A DNA stretch of 6,002 nt from assembly GCA_017116025.1 (NCBI GenBank), contig JAFITR010000091.1:1-6002 (forward strand). Direction: 5' to 3'. Origin of the DNA: Simkania negevensis (GTDB lineage: Bacteria; Chlamydiota; Chlamydiia; Chlamydiales; JAFITR01). Below are positions 1 through 6,002 of this stretch, piece after piece. The position numbers and the translations under genes were made by a program. A model generated the notes under the pieces. The model had not been told where the DNA came from and made no database searches. It was given only the letters and a program-made list of their open reading frames with translations. How positions within the stretch are numbered: position 1 is the stretch's first letter; the number at the start of each line of letters is the position of its first letter.

Positions 1-42
1 CGGGCCTAAAACAAAGAAGTAGATAAGTAGATATTTTTTACA

Positions 43-68
43 GATACCCCCGACGAAGAAGGGGTATC
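43..68 (+). promoter_or_regulatory. Leader hairpin upstream of the DUF3592-like gene
   Basis: GATACCCC at 43-50 is the exact reverse complement of GGGGTATC at 61-68, giving a perfect 8-bp stem with four G-C pairs and a 10-base loop (51-60). The stem ends 17 bases before the ATG at 86. No T tract follows it on the + strand; the run of six T lies before it at 34-39. It is therefore not a standard intrinsic terminator for either direction. It could be an RNA structure in the 5' leader of the downstream operon, a terminator of an upstream gene that lacks a U tract, or a protein-binding palindrome. The pairing is seen directly; the role is unknown. Confidence 0.5.
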
Positions 69-85
69 GGAATGGTTACAATTCG

Positions 86-532
86 ATGCATCGTAATCCT
101 ATATGGCTTTTGTTTCTTGTATGTGTAACCTTTGTAACGGTTTGGTTTTGCTTTCAGGCAGGCGGCAAGCTCTATCGTTATATGCGGTTAACTACTCACG
201 CTCAGGCAGATGTTGAGGAGTGGACTGTTGAAAAGGGGAAGAATAGTCATTATTTTTTAACCGCCCGTTACAGATACGACGTAAAAGGCTCGCAATATAT
301 AGGTAGCTCTTCTTTGGTGAGCCATCCTTTTCGTAACTCCTGGTCGGCTCAAGATGCGATTCCTAGGGCGACCGCAGCTCAATGGAGTGTATGGTATAGC
401 CCTGCTCATCCGGAGCGCTCCGTGATTGAAAAAAAGTTCCCTATGAAAGAATGTTTGTCGGCTGGAGTGTTGTTGGCTCTTATTGTCTACTTTATTTTTC
501 TTGGATTTTACGTGAAAAAGAAGGTGACATAA
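86..532 (+). CDS. DUF3592-like membrane protein with two transmembrane helices
   Basis: The product has 148 residues. A hydrophobic helix at about residues 6-26 and a second at 124-143 flank a soluble segment of about 95 residues, and a basic KKKVT tail ends the protein. The soluble part has a YRYDVKGSQYIGS strand (62-74) and a VWYSPAHPERSVI segment (102-114). This matches the pattern I know from DUF3592 proteins: Y-x-Y-x-V-x-G-x-x-Y, then V-x-Y-x-P-x-x-P-x-x-S-V. Function in that family is not established; the central domain probably lies outside the cytoplasm. The start at 86 is the only ATG in frame after the stop at 20-22, but its Shine-Dalgarno is poor (GGAA at 69-72, 13 bases away), so translation may be weak or controlled by the leader hairpin. 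It is probably first in a transcript with the epimerase and uvrA genes; nothing links it to DNA repair. Confidence 0.75.
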   Translation: MHRNPIWLLFLVCVTFVTVWFCFQAGGKLYRYMRLTTHAQADVEEWTVEKGKNSHYFLTARYRYDVKGSQYIGSSSLVSHPFRNSWSAQDAIPRATAAQWSVWYSPAHPERSVIEKKFPMKECLSAGVLLALIVYFIFLGFYVKKKVT

Positions 533-550
533 CAGGAATATGGAGGAAGG

Positions 551-1438
551 ATGGAGAGTGTTACTCTTCGGGCTGAGACAAAAGAGGGGCTTCCTCTAAA
601 GGCTGTTTACTGCCCTGGGAAGGGGATGAATCTTGTCAGTTACAGGTGGGGTGACATTGAGCTCATTGCTCAGGATACCCTGCCGTTGTTTGAAGATCAT
701 TGTGCTGGGCTTGGAGCTCTGATAGGTCCCCATTTTCACCACCGGCGCAAAGAAGTGATCCCTCTGGTCCCTCACGAAGAGCATTTTCTTCATATTGCAC
801 GAGTGCGGGCTCGGGGAGTTGCAGAGCCTTTTTCCCATGGTATTGCGCGGTATGCTCCTTGGCAGCATGAGGTTGATGGCAATCGAATCGTGGCAACTTT
901 AGAGGGTAAAAGCGAGTGGAATGGCGTTGCTTTGAAGGAGCTGGAAGGTCAAAATTTCCGTATGCAGTATACGGCGGAGCTGACGGAAGGGGGGCTTGCG
1001 ATTGACTACTCTATTATCAGCGACTCTGATTCTCTTGTTGGGTTGCATTACTATTATACTCTTGTTGGTGGTAAAGGGGCTGTCATGGCAAAGGTGAAGA
1101 ATCAATATCTTGACCAAGGGCAAACTAAGCAGATCCCCTCTTCTTGGAACTACGACACCCGGATGGGGCTGCTCAACTGGGATTGTATTGACGAAGCTGA
1201 CTATGGCTTCCATCCATTTGCCGATCCTTTGAATGGATCGATCGCTCTTAAGACAGGGAGCTATTTTTTGCAGGTTCAATACAGCTGCACGAATGCAGAA
1301 AACCAGTGGCAGTTGTACCATCCGCGAGGAGCTTCGTTTGTCTGTATTGAACCGATGAGTGCTGCTAACCCTCGTAAACCTCAGCTGACGGTCAGTGGTT
1401 TACATGTGGATATCTCTGTCAGTGCTGTTGTGGAGTAA
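551..1438 (+). CDS. Aldose 1-epimerase-type sugar mutarotase
   Basis: This 295-residue protein has the landmark residues of the galactose mutarotase / aldose 1-epimerase superfamily in order. They are a His in HGIAR (H96) followed by APW, a second His in HYYY (H166), acidic residues around DCIDEADY (211-218) and the catalytic-type Glu in CIEP (E267). Family members interconvert alpha and beta anomers of free or phosphorylated hexoses in the cytoplasm, with His as acid and Glu as base. No signal peptide is visible. Length is normal for the short (YeaD- or LacX-like) branches. The N-terminal segment IGPHFHHRRKEVIPL (58-72) replaces the usual GR-x-A-x-R region, so the substrate may differ from galactose; I assign no specific sugar. 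The start is supported by GGAGGAAGG (542-550) directly before the ATG. The gene begins 18 bases after the DUF3592-like gene and ends 6 bases before uvrA, consistent with one operon. Confidence 0.82.
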   Translation: MESVTLRAETKEGLPLKAVYCPGKGMNLVSYRWGDIELIAQDTLPLFEDHCAGLGALIGPHFHHRRKEVIPLVPHEEHFLHIARVRARGVAEPFSHGIARYAPWQHEVDGNRIVATLEGKSEWNGVALKELEGQNFRMQYTAELTEGGLAIDYSIISDSDSLVGLHYYYTLVGGKGAVMAKVKNQYLDQGQTKQIPSSWNYDTRMGLLNWDCIDEADYGFHPFADPLNGSIALKTGSYFLQVQYSCTNAENQWQLYHPRGASFVCIEPMSAANPRKPQLTVSGLHVDISVSAVVE

Positions 1439-1444
1439 AGAACA

Positions 1445-4003
1445 ATGCGTGCGATTGTTGTCAAGGGAGCTAAAGAACACAATCTCAAGAATATAGATGT
1501 TGTCATCCCACGCCATCAGATGGTTGTTGTCACGGGGTTGAGTGGCTCTGGCAAGTCCTCTCTTGTGATGGACACAATTTATGCAGAGGGACAGAGGCGG
1601 TATGTGGAGTCTCTCTCTTCTTACGCTAGGCAGTTTTTAGGATTGATGGAGAAGCCTGATGTGGAGAGTATAGAAGGCCTTTCTCCTGCTATCGCGATTG
1701 ATCAGAAGTCGACGTCGCAAAATCCTCGCTCTACTGTAGGGACGATCACAGAGATTTACGACTACCTACGTCTACTCTATGCCAACATTGGCAAGGTATA
1801 CTGTCCTCGCTGTAATGTCCCTATTTCTAAGCAGTCACCGGCAAAGATTATCAACACTATTTTGAGTGATTATAGTGGGGAAAAGGTCATTCTTTTGGCC
1901 CCTTTGATTCGTGGGAAGAAGGGTGAGCACAAAGAGATCATTCGTAGCTTGATGCATGAAGGGTATATACGCGCACGTATTGACGGTGAGATCCGAGAGT
2001 TGAGTGAAGAGATTGAGCTGGAGAGATATAAAATCCATACGATTGAAGTGGTTGCCGATAGGGTTAAGGTCAAGAAGGAGATACGTCAGCGCATCACAGA
2101 CTCTGTTGAAGGGGCATTGAAGCTGGGCAAAGGGCTGTTGATTGTCCAGAGTGATGCGGGTGATGTTCTCTTTTCCCAACATGCTGCTTGTTTAAAATGT
2201 AGGTACAGCTACAAAGAAATTTCTCCTCGTCTCTTTTCTTTTAATAGTCCGTATGGGGCGTGTAGCAAATGCGATGGGTTGGGTCATATTCCAGAAACAG
2301 ACAAGGGGCGTTTTTGGATGATGCTCAAGTACCAGAAGAGTTCATCGGAGAATGTAAAACAGCGCATTGAAGAGAAAATGACAGCCCTTACTTGCCCCCA
2401 ATGTCAGGGTAAGCGTCTGGGGATAGAAGCTTTGTCCGTTCGCATAGGAGGCTGCCATATCGCCGATCTTTGCGATCTTTCTATTGAAAAAGCGGCGGCG
2501 TTTTTTAACGACCTTTCTCTTACAGGCAAGGAAGCCGTTATTGCAGAAAAAGTGGTGGAAGAGATCATTGGACGGCTGGGCTTCCTTGTTAATGTGGGCC
2601 TCACCTACCTCTCGTTGGGACGTAGTGCACGCACGCTGTCGGGAGGAGAGGCGCAGCGCATCAGATTGGCTTCACAGATAGGTTCTGGCCTCGTTGATGT
2701 TCTCTATGTCCTTGATGAACCGAGCATAGGCTTGCACCAGCGTGACAATGCGAAGCTCCTGAAAACGTTGAAAGATCTGCGAGACAGTGGAAACACATTG
2801 ATTATCATCGAGCACGACAGAGAGACGATGGCGGCTGCCGACCAAATTATCGATCTAGGCCCTGCTGCTGGTACTTTAGGAGGTCATGTTGTCTTTTCCG
2901 GGAGCTATACAGAGATCAAGAAAGAGAAGAAGTCACTGACGGGGCAATACCTTAGCGGTAAAAAGATCATCTTCCCCCCGCAAGCGAGGAGGAGACCAGA
3001 CGGAAGATCTTTACGTATTTTTGGAGCACGAGAGAACAACTTAAAAAATATCGATGTGGAGTTCCCTCTTGGTGTGATGACTTGTGTAACGGGAGTGTCG
3101 GGGTCGGGGAAAAGTTCTTTAGTCAATGAGATTTTATTGAAGGGGTTGATGCAGAAGGTATACAGATCAAAAGAACCTCCTGGGCTATTCGACCGCTTCG
3201 AAGGGACAGAAGATATTGATAAAGTCGTTGCCATCGATCAGTCCCCTATTGGCAGAACACCACGTTCGAATCCCGCCACATATACAGGGATGTTCGACCC
3301 CGTTCGTGATCTTTTTGCTGCACTCCCTGACGCTGCCATGAGGGGATATGCAAAAGGACGCTTTTCCTTCAACGTCAAAGGGGGCAGGTGTGAGGCGTGT
3401 CAAGGGTCGGGAACGATGAAGATAGAGATGCACTTCCTTCCGGATGTGTATGTCAAATGTGAGGAGTGTCATACGGCGCGTTTTAATGTGGAAACTCTTG
3501 CCATCAAGTACAAAGGCAAAAGCATCAGCGACGTCCTTAACATGACTGTTGATGAAGGTGCTGCTTTCTTTGTTAACATCCCCTCAATCAAGAACAAGCT
3601 CGATCTTCTTCAAAGCGTCGGCTTAGGGTATATCGGGATTGGACAAGCAGCGACAACACTTTCCGGTGGTGAAGCTCAGCGCATTAAGCTGGCTAAGGAG
3701 CTGAGTAAGCGCGGTACGGGCAACACTCTTTATATCCTCGATGAACCCTCTACAGGTCTCCATTTTGCTGATATCGAAAAACTGCTGGGCGTATTGTCTC
3801 GCCTTGTTGACAAAGGCAATACGGTGATTATCATCGAACACAATCTCGATATCATCAAATTCGCTGATTATATCATCGACCTCGGCCCTGAAGGAGGCGA
3901 TGGCGGAGGCGCTCTTATCGCATCAGGTACACCTGAAGAAGTTGCCAAACAAAAAAAAAGCTACACAGGACGCTTCCTAAAAAAAGAGCTGCAGAAAGTT
4001 TGA
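1445..4003 (+). CDS. uvrA: UvrABC excinuclease subunit A with a strongly shortened insertion domain
   Basis: UvrA is the damage-sensing ABC-type ATPase of nucleotide excision repair; it dimerises, scans DNA and loads UvrB. Seen in order are Walker A1 GLSGSGKS (31-38), a UvrB-binding region (about 127-240), zinc finger 1 with C249, C252, C273 and C276, signature 1 LSGGEAQRI (398-406), Walker B1 VLDEP (422-426) and H457. Module 2 follows with Walker A2 GVSGSGKS (550-557), zinc finger 2 with C649, C652, C672 and C675, signature 2 LSGGEAQRI (739-747), Walker B2 ILDEP (764-768) and H799. At 852 residues it is about 90 shorter than E. coli UvrA (940). Nearly all the loss lies between C276 and the next CPQC (317-320), where the insertion domain that contacts DNA normally sits. 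The UvrB-binding region argues against a class II UvrA (UvrA2). The start is set by the conserved N terminus and GGAG at 1432-1435, 9 bases upstream, which overlaps the end of the epimerase gene. Confidence 0.96.
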   Translation: MRAIVVKGAKEHNLKNIDVVIPRHQMVVVTGLSGSGKSSLVMDTIYAEGQRRYVESLSSYARQFLGLMEKPDVESIEGLSPAIAIDQKSTSQNPRSTVGTITEIYDYLRLLYANIGKVYCPRCNVPISKQSPAKIINTILSDYSGEKVILLAPLIRGKKGEHKEIIRSLMHEGYIRARIDGEIRELSEEIELERYKIHTIEVVADRVKVKKEIRQRITDSVEGALKLGKGLLIVQSDAGDVLFSQHAACLKCRYSYKEISPRLFSFNSPYGACSKCDGLGHIPETDKGRFWMMLKYQKSSSENVKQRIEEKMTALTCPQCQGKRLGIEALSVRIGGCHIADLCDLSIEKAAAFFNDLSLTGKEAVIAEKVVEEIIGRLGFLVNVGLTYLSLGRSARTLSGGEAQRIRLASQIGSGLVDVLYVLDEPSIGLHQRDNAKLLKTLKDLRDSGNTLIIIEHDRETMAAADQIIDLGPAAGTLGGHVVFSGSYTEIKKEKKSLTGQYLSGKKIIFPPQARRRPDGRSLRIFGARENNLKNIDVEFPLGVMTCVTGVSGSGKSSLVNEILLKGLMQKVYRSKEPPGLFDRFEGTEDIDKVVAIDQSPIGRTPRSNPATYTGMFDPVRDLFAALPDAAMRGYAKGRFSFNVKGGRCEACQGSGTMKIEMHFLPDVYVKCEECHTARFNVETLAIKYKGKSISDVLNMTVDEGAAFFVNIPSIKNKLDLLQSVGLGYIGIGQAATTLSGGEAQRIKLAKELSKRGTGNTLYILDEPSTGLHFADIEKLLGVLSRLVDKGNTVIIIEHNLDIIKFADYIIDLGPEGGDGGGALIASGTPEEVAKQKKSYTGRFLKKELQKV

Positions 4004-4012
4004 ATTGCACCT

Positions 4013-4041
4013 AAATTCGCGTGAATTTTAATGTTTTTTTT
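4013..4041 (+). terminator. Possible weak terminator after uvrA
   Basis: AAATTC at 4013-4018 pairs with GAATTT at 4023-4028 around a 4-base GCGT loop, and a run of eight T follows at 4034-4041. The stem is short and AT-rich, and the T run begins five bases after it, so it would be an inefficient terminator. It falls in the only sizeable gap (77 bases before the preferred start at 4081) between the uvrA cluster and the next gene. That position fits a transcription-unit boundary, but partial read-through is likely. Confidence 0.3.
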
Positions 4042-4065
4042 CTCGGGATTGATTGATATTATGTG

Positions 4066-4073
4066 AAAAAAGG
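4066..4073 (+). promoter_or_regulatory. Ribosome binding site favouring the ATG at 4081
   Basis: The purine run AAAAAAGG ends 7 bases before the ATG at 4081, a normal Shine-Dalgarno spacing. The longer in-frame alternative, GTG at 4063, would make this run coding and has no purine-rich sequence at a suitable distance upstream. The ATG at 4081 is therefore preferred, shortening the protein by six residues. Confidence 0.5.
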
Positions 4074-4080
4074 CGTTGCT

Positions 4081-5541
4081 ATGAGGTTTGTTAAATCCAT
4101 CCAGTCGAATGAATCCACACAAGTGTACTTTGATGAATTCGATAATAAGTATATCCGTAAGGGAGGAAGCCTGGCTTGGAGGTGCAACAATCCTGGCTTG
4201 GTTCATTCACATAGCAATATTGCTCGAAGGCATGGTCCTATTGGTCATTGTGGGCAATATCCTGTTTTCCCAAACGCTAGTATTGGTAGGGAAGCTCTTA
4301 TTTCATGGCTACACTTAAACTCCTACTACACAAAACCAATTATTGCTATTGCTCAATTCCAATCTTCGGATAAACCCAGTGAGTACTTATCAAAGCTATG
4401 CTCTTTATCTGATTTGTCGTCTAAAGCCATTCCTTCGAAGCTTTCTCGTGCGCAATTTGATAAATTGGCATGGGCTATCGAAGAACTCGCTGGAGCTCGC
4501 ATTGTTTTTGGCAATGAGAATTTTGAGCAAATCCCAAAAATTCTTGGTGAATTTTCATCTCGCTGTGGGACAGCTCATTATTATCTCATTGCGGACAAAA
4601 GAATTCTTTCAAAGGAAGAAGCTCTTGCAGAGGTAAAGATTAGAAAAATTGATGCCATAGTTGTCAATAGGTCTGATGGCATGGAATATTTGCGTTCACG
4701 TCCTGGCCATATCCTTTCACAGATTTATATCAGCGAAAAAAAGGCAATTAAAGTTTTCCGTTTCGAGAACCTTATAAGAGAGTCCGGCAAGGAACGAAAA
4801 GGACAGGTCATCTGGGGCTTCATTAACGGGATATTTAACTCTTCCCAAAGAGCTCAGTATAACTTATCCAAGATGGTGCAAGCTGTAAATGGTGAGCGGG
4901 TCTGGGGAATGGTCAATAACACAGGCCTCATGCAAGGTGGTGGGATATCTGATGCTCTCTTTATGGAACTTGGCTATAGCCCAGAAGCTGTCAATGTTGC
5001 GGTAGAATATTTGAACTTGCTGGCTTTACAAGCAGAAAAAGAACCTCATAGACCTCTCATTATAGTAGTTGCACATAGTGAAGGTGCTATGCTTGCAGAG
5101 TTGGCGACAAAGCAAATGGAACCATCTGTTCGCAATAAGATCTTGTTTTGGACTCTCGGCGGCGCAGGTTTTGTGCCTGCCACTATATGCCATGCTGGTA
5201 CGTGTAATTTTATTAATCAACATGATCTGGTAGTAAGAGCAACCTCTCCTTTCGACTACCGGATATTAATGGTAAGAGATCAATTCAGAAACAAAAATGC
5301 GGGGGATATTGTAAGATATTTGGCTGAGGAAGATTTAATAGTTCAAGGTTTAGACACGGGCCCCGCGTATGAATCCTTCAAAAAAGAAAAGATGGCAAAA
5401 TACAAAAAAAGGCTTGAGGAGCTAAGCAACACTAAGATTATCTATCACAAAAAAACGAAAGGTTTGCATCATGAATTCAATAATCCTCATTATCAAGCAA
5501 AGTTAAGAGAGCTTGTCAATGGGTTTTATGGCTACAAATAA
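4081..5541 (+). CDS. Putative effector: NNPG domain, DUF3892-like middle, alpha/beta-hydrolase-like C terminus
   Basis: This 486-residue protein has three visible parts and no signal peptide or membrane helix. Residues about 28-145 carry W33-R-C-NNPGL, then IG..GQYPVFPNASIGREAL (54-72) and a helix-rich LSRAQFDKLAWAIEELAG (121-138). This matches the NNPGN(I/L) domain I know from phage virion and secreted bacterial proteins, often thought to act on peptidoglycan. Residues about 165-215 contain ILSKEEAL and IDAIVV...YLRSRPG, like the end of a DUF3892 domain. Residues about 240-470 look like an alpha/beta hydrolase: FINGIFNSSQRAQ, a hydrophobic strand into AHSEGA (S333 as nucleophile), NQHDLV (D382) and GLHHEF (H463/H464). 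The strand IIVVAHSEGA and the CNFINQHDLV segment recall chlamydial DUF687 proteins. A lipase, esterase or peptidase activity is possible; the substrate is unknown. The sequence is more AT-rich than uvrA, suggesting separate origin. The gene overlaps the next one by 23 bases, implying coupled translation. The open frame is certain; the domain calls are from memory. Confidence 0.75.
   Translation: MRFVKSIQSNESTQVYFDEFDNKYIRKGGSLAWRCNNPGLVHSHSNIARRHGPIGHCGQYPVFPNASIGREALISWLHLNSYYTKPIIAIAQFQSSDKPSEYLSKLCSLSDLSSKAIPSKLSRAQFDKLAWAIEELAGARIVFGNENFEQIPKILGEFSSRCGTAHYYLIADKRILSKEEALAEVKIRKIDAIVVNRSDGMEYLRSRPGHILSQIYISEKKAIKVFRFENLIRESGKERKGQVIWGFINGIFNSSQRAQYNLSKMVQAVNGERVWGMVNNTGLMQGGGISDALFMELGYSPEAVNVAVEYLNLLALQAEKEPHRPLIIVVAHSEGAMLAELATKQMEPSVRNKILFWTLGGAGFVPATICHAGTCNFINQHDLVVRATSPFDYRILMVRDQFRNKNAGDIVRYLAEEDLIVQGLDTGPAYESFKKEKMAKYKKRLEELSNTKIIYHKKTKGLHHEFNNPHYQAKLRELVNGFYGYK
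5505..5511 (+). promoter_or_regulatory. Ribosome binding site inside the upstream gene, setting the start at 5519
   Basis: AAGAGAG at 5505-5511 lies 7 bases before the ATG at 5519. It fits this start better than the ATG at 5528 (16 bases away) or the TTG at 5513 (1 base away). Because it lies within the 3' end of the hydrolase-like gene, ribosomes finishing that gene at 5541 could restart here. Confidence 0.45.
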
Positions 5542-5842
5542 GGCAAGGAAATATCTTGCTGTTGGATTTACCATTTTCAATGTACTCCTTTTTTTTCCTC
5601 TTTTGATATTGGCTTATATAGCGCCTATGGGTATCGGAAGCTCAAGTTATGGGCGTACTGCTATTTTTTTTATCGTTGTTACTTTGCTCAGCCCTCTTTC
5701 TGTGCCTTTGGGAGTTTATAAAGGCTGGAAGTATAGAAACAACTCTTCTATCAAACCTTTCCTTTTTTACCAGCTTTTACCTTTAACGTCTTTGGGATTA
5801 GTCATAATCTTTTGTATAGTTGTTTCCTACTGGCTTTGGTAA
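5519..5842 (+). CDS. Small three-helix membrane protein, candidate partner of the upstream effector
   Basis: This product has 107 residues from the ATG at 5519 and is very hydrophobic. Helices are expected at about residues 13-35, 47-67 and 80-104, separated by short loops. The second loop is basic (YKGWKYRNN, 67-75), which would place it in the cytoplasm under the positive-inside rule. No enzyme motif is seen and I do not recognise the family. The start overlaps the end of the preceding 486-residue gene by 23 bases in another frame, so the two are almost certainly co-translated. A small membrane protein directly after a candidate lipase-type effector is the usual position of an immunity protein, which is my inference. 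It could also be an accessory membrane anchor or an unrelated small protein. ATG 5528 (104 residues) and TTG 5513 (109 residues) are alternative starts. Confidence 0.7.
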   Translation: MGFMATNKARKYLAVGFTIFNVLLFFPLLILAYIAPMGIGSSSYGRTAIFFIVVTLLSPLSVPLGVYKGWKYRNNSSIKPFLFYQLLPLTSLGLVIIFCIVVSYWLW

Positions 5843-6002
5843 AAAGCTTGCTTTATCAAATTTAGACAAATAAAATCCAGGAGGATTATCGCGTTTTCTT
5901 CAGGGCGAAGGTCTGGCATTGTTGTTTAGTGTCAAGACATGGTTTACACATTTGTTAATGTCTTAAACTAAATTTTTTCACTTTGGATAGGGAAAAGCAT
6001 CA
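5843..6002. other. Non-coding right edge of the window
   Basis: I see no convincing gene in these 160 bases. The stretch holds a short AAAGC/GCTTT palindrome (5843-5854) with too small a loop and too few T to be a good terminator, a consensus AGGAGG (5879-5884) with no start codon at a usable distance, and a spaced inverted repeat (5924-5968). The last bases (TAGGGAAAAGCATCA) could be the Shine-Dalgarno region of a gene beginning just past the window. Confidence 0.5.
5924..5968. repeat. Spaced inverted repeat, possible insertion-sequence end or operator
   Basis: AAGACAT (5934-5940) and ATGTCTT (5958-5964) are exact inverted repeats separated by 17 bases. Outside them, GTTT (5924-5927) and AAAC (5965-5968) also pair, offset by six bases on the left. 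The left part reads TGTCAAGACATGGTTTACA (5930-5948). A TGT start with such a sequence resembles ends of IS481-type insertion sequences as I remember them, and a transposase could follow past 6002. Equally it may be a regulator-binding palindrome or an RNA hairpin in the leader of the next gene. The symmetry is seen directly; the identity is a guess. Confidence 0.35.

Noticed and set aside
1..9. CGG GCC TAA as the end of an upstream gene
   Set aside because: Only two codons before a stop are visible, which occurs by chance; nothing can be claimed.
72..128. Mini-ORF of 18 codons (ATG at 72) overlapping the start of the DUF3592-like gene, with GGGG at 61-64 as a possible Shine-Dalgarno
   Set aside because: It is too short to judge, and its Shine-Dalgarno lies in the hairpin stem. 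It could be a leader peptide, but nothing in the sequence supports that.
899..1321. Antisense open frame of 140 codons opposite the epimerase gene
   Set aside because: The + strand encodes a recognisable mutarotase with conserved residues throughout this span. The antisense translation has no recognisable domain.
2905..3472. Antisense open frames opposite the second half of uvrA
   Set aside because: They lie fully within conserved UvrA coding sequence and have no domain of their own.
1445..4003. Class II UvrA (UvrA2) linked to antibiotic or toxin resistance
   Set aside because: Class II proteins lack the UvrB-binding domain. Here a segment of normal length (about residues 127-240) is present, and the missing part is the insertion domain.
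4057..4062. TATTAT as a -10 promoter element for the effector-like gene
   Set aside because: The position about 17 bases upstream is a T run, with no -35-like hexamer, so the match is no better than chance in AT-rich sequence.
4063..4080. GTG start at 4063 for the effector-like gene
   Set aside because: No Shine-Dalgarno lies before it, whereas the ATG at 4081 has a purine run 7 bases upstream. It remains possible.
5843..5854. AAAGC-TT-GCTTT as a terminator after the small membrane protein gene
   Set aside because: A two-base loop cannot form as drawn, the stem is at most four or five weak pairs, and there is no T tract.

Overview
All five genes lie on the + strand and no RNA gene or CRISPR array is visible. 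Base composition is moderate, near the mid-40s % GC in the first four kilobases by eye and lower after that. The last large protein has a C-terminal domain that resembles, from memory, a chlamydial lipase-like family (DUF687-type). That makes a Chlamydiae member, perhaps an environmental one, my best guess for the organism, but this is weak. The other genes are taxonomically neutral.

Positions 1-4003 hold a compact housekeeping-like cluster. It starts with a leader containing a perfect 8-bp hairpin, followed by a DUF3592-like two-helix membrane protein (86-532), an aldose 1-epimerase-type mutarotase (551-1438) and uvrA (1445-4003). Gaps of 18 and 6 bases suggest one transcript, and the Shine-Dalgarno of uvrA overlaps the end of the epimerase gene. 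UvrA has both ABC ATPase modules, both zinc fingers and a UvrB-binding region. It is 852 residues rather than about 940, because the insertion domain after the first zinc finger is almost absent.

Positions 4004-5842 look like an accessory module with more AT-rich sequence. A 486-residue protein joins an N-terminal NNPG domain (seen in phage- and secretion-associated proteins), a middle segment ending in a DUF3892-like YLRSRP motif, and a C-terminal alpha/beta-hydrolase-like domain with a Ser-Asp-His set. Its last 23 bases overlap the start of a 107-residue protein with three predicted membrane helices. The pair has the layout of an effector or toxin with its cognate membrane (immunity-like) partner; this is inference.

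Positions 5843-6002 contain no convincing gene. They hold a spaced inverted repeat starting near a TGT that might be the end of an insertion sequence, and a strong Shine-Dalgarno with no usable start codon.
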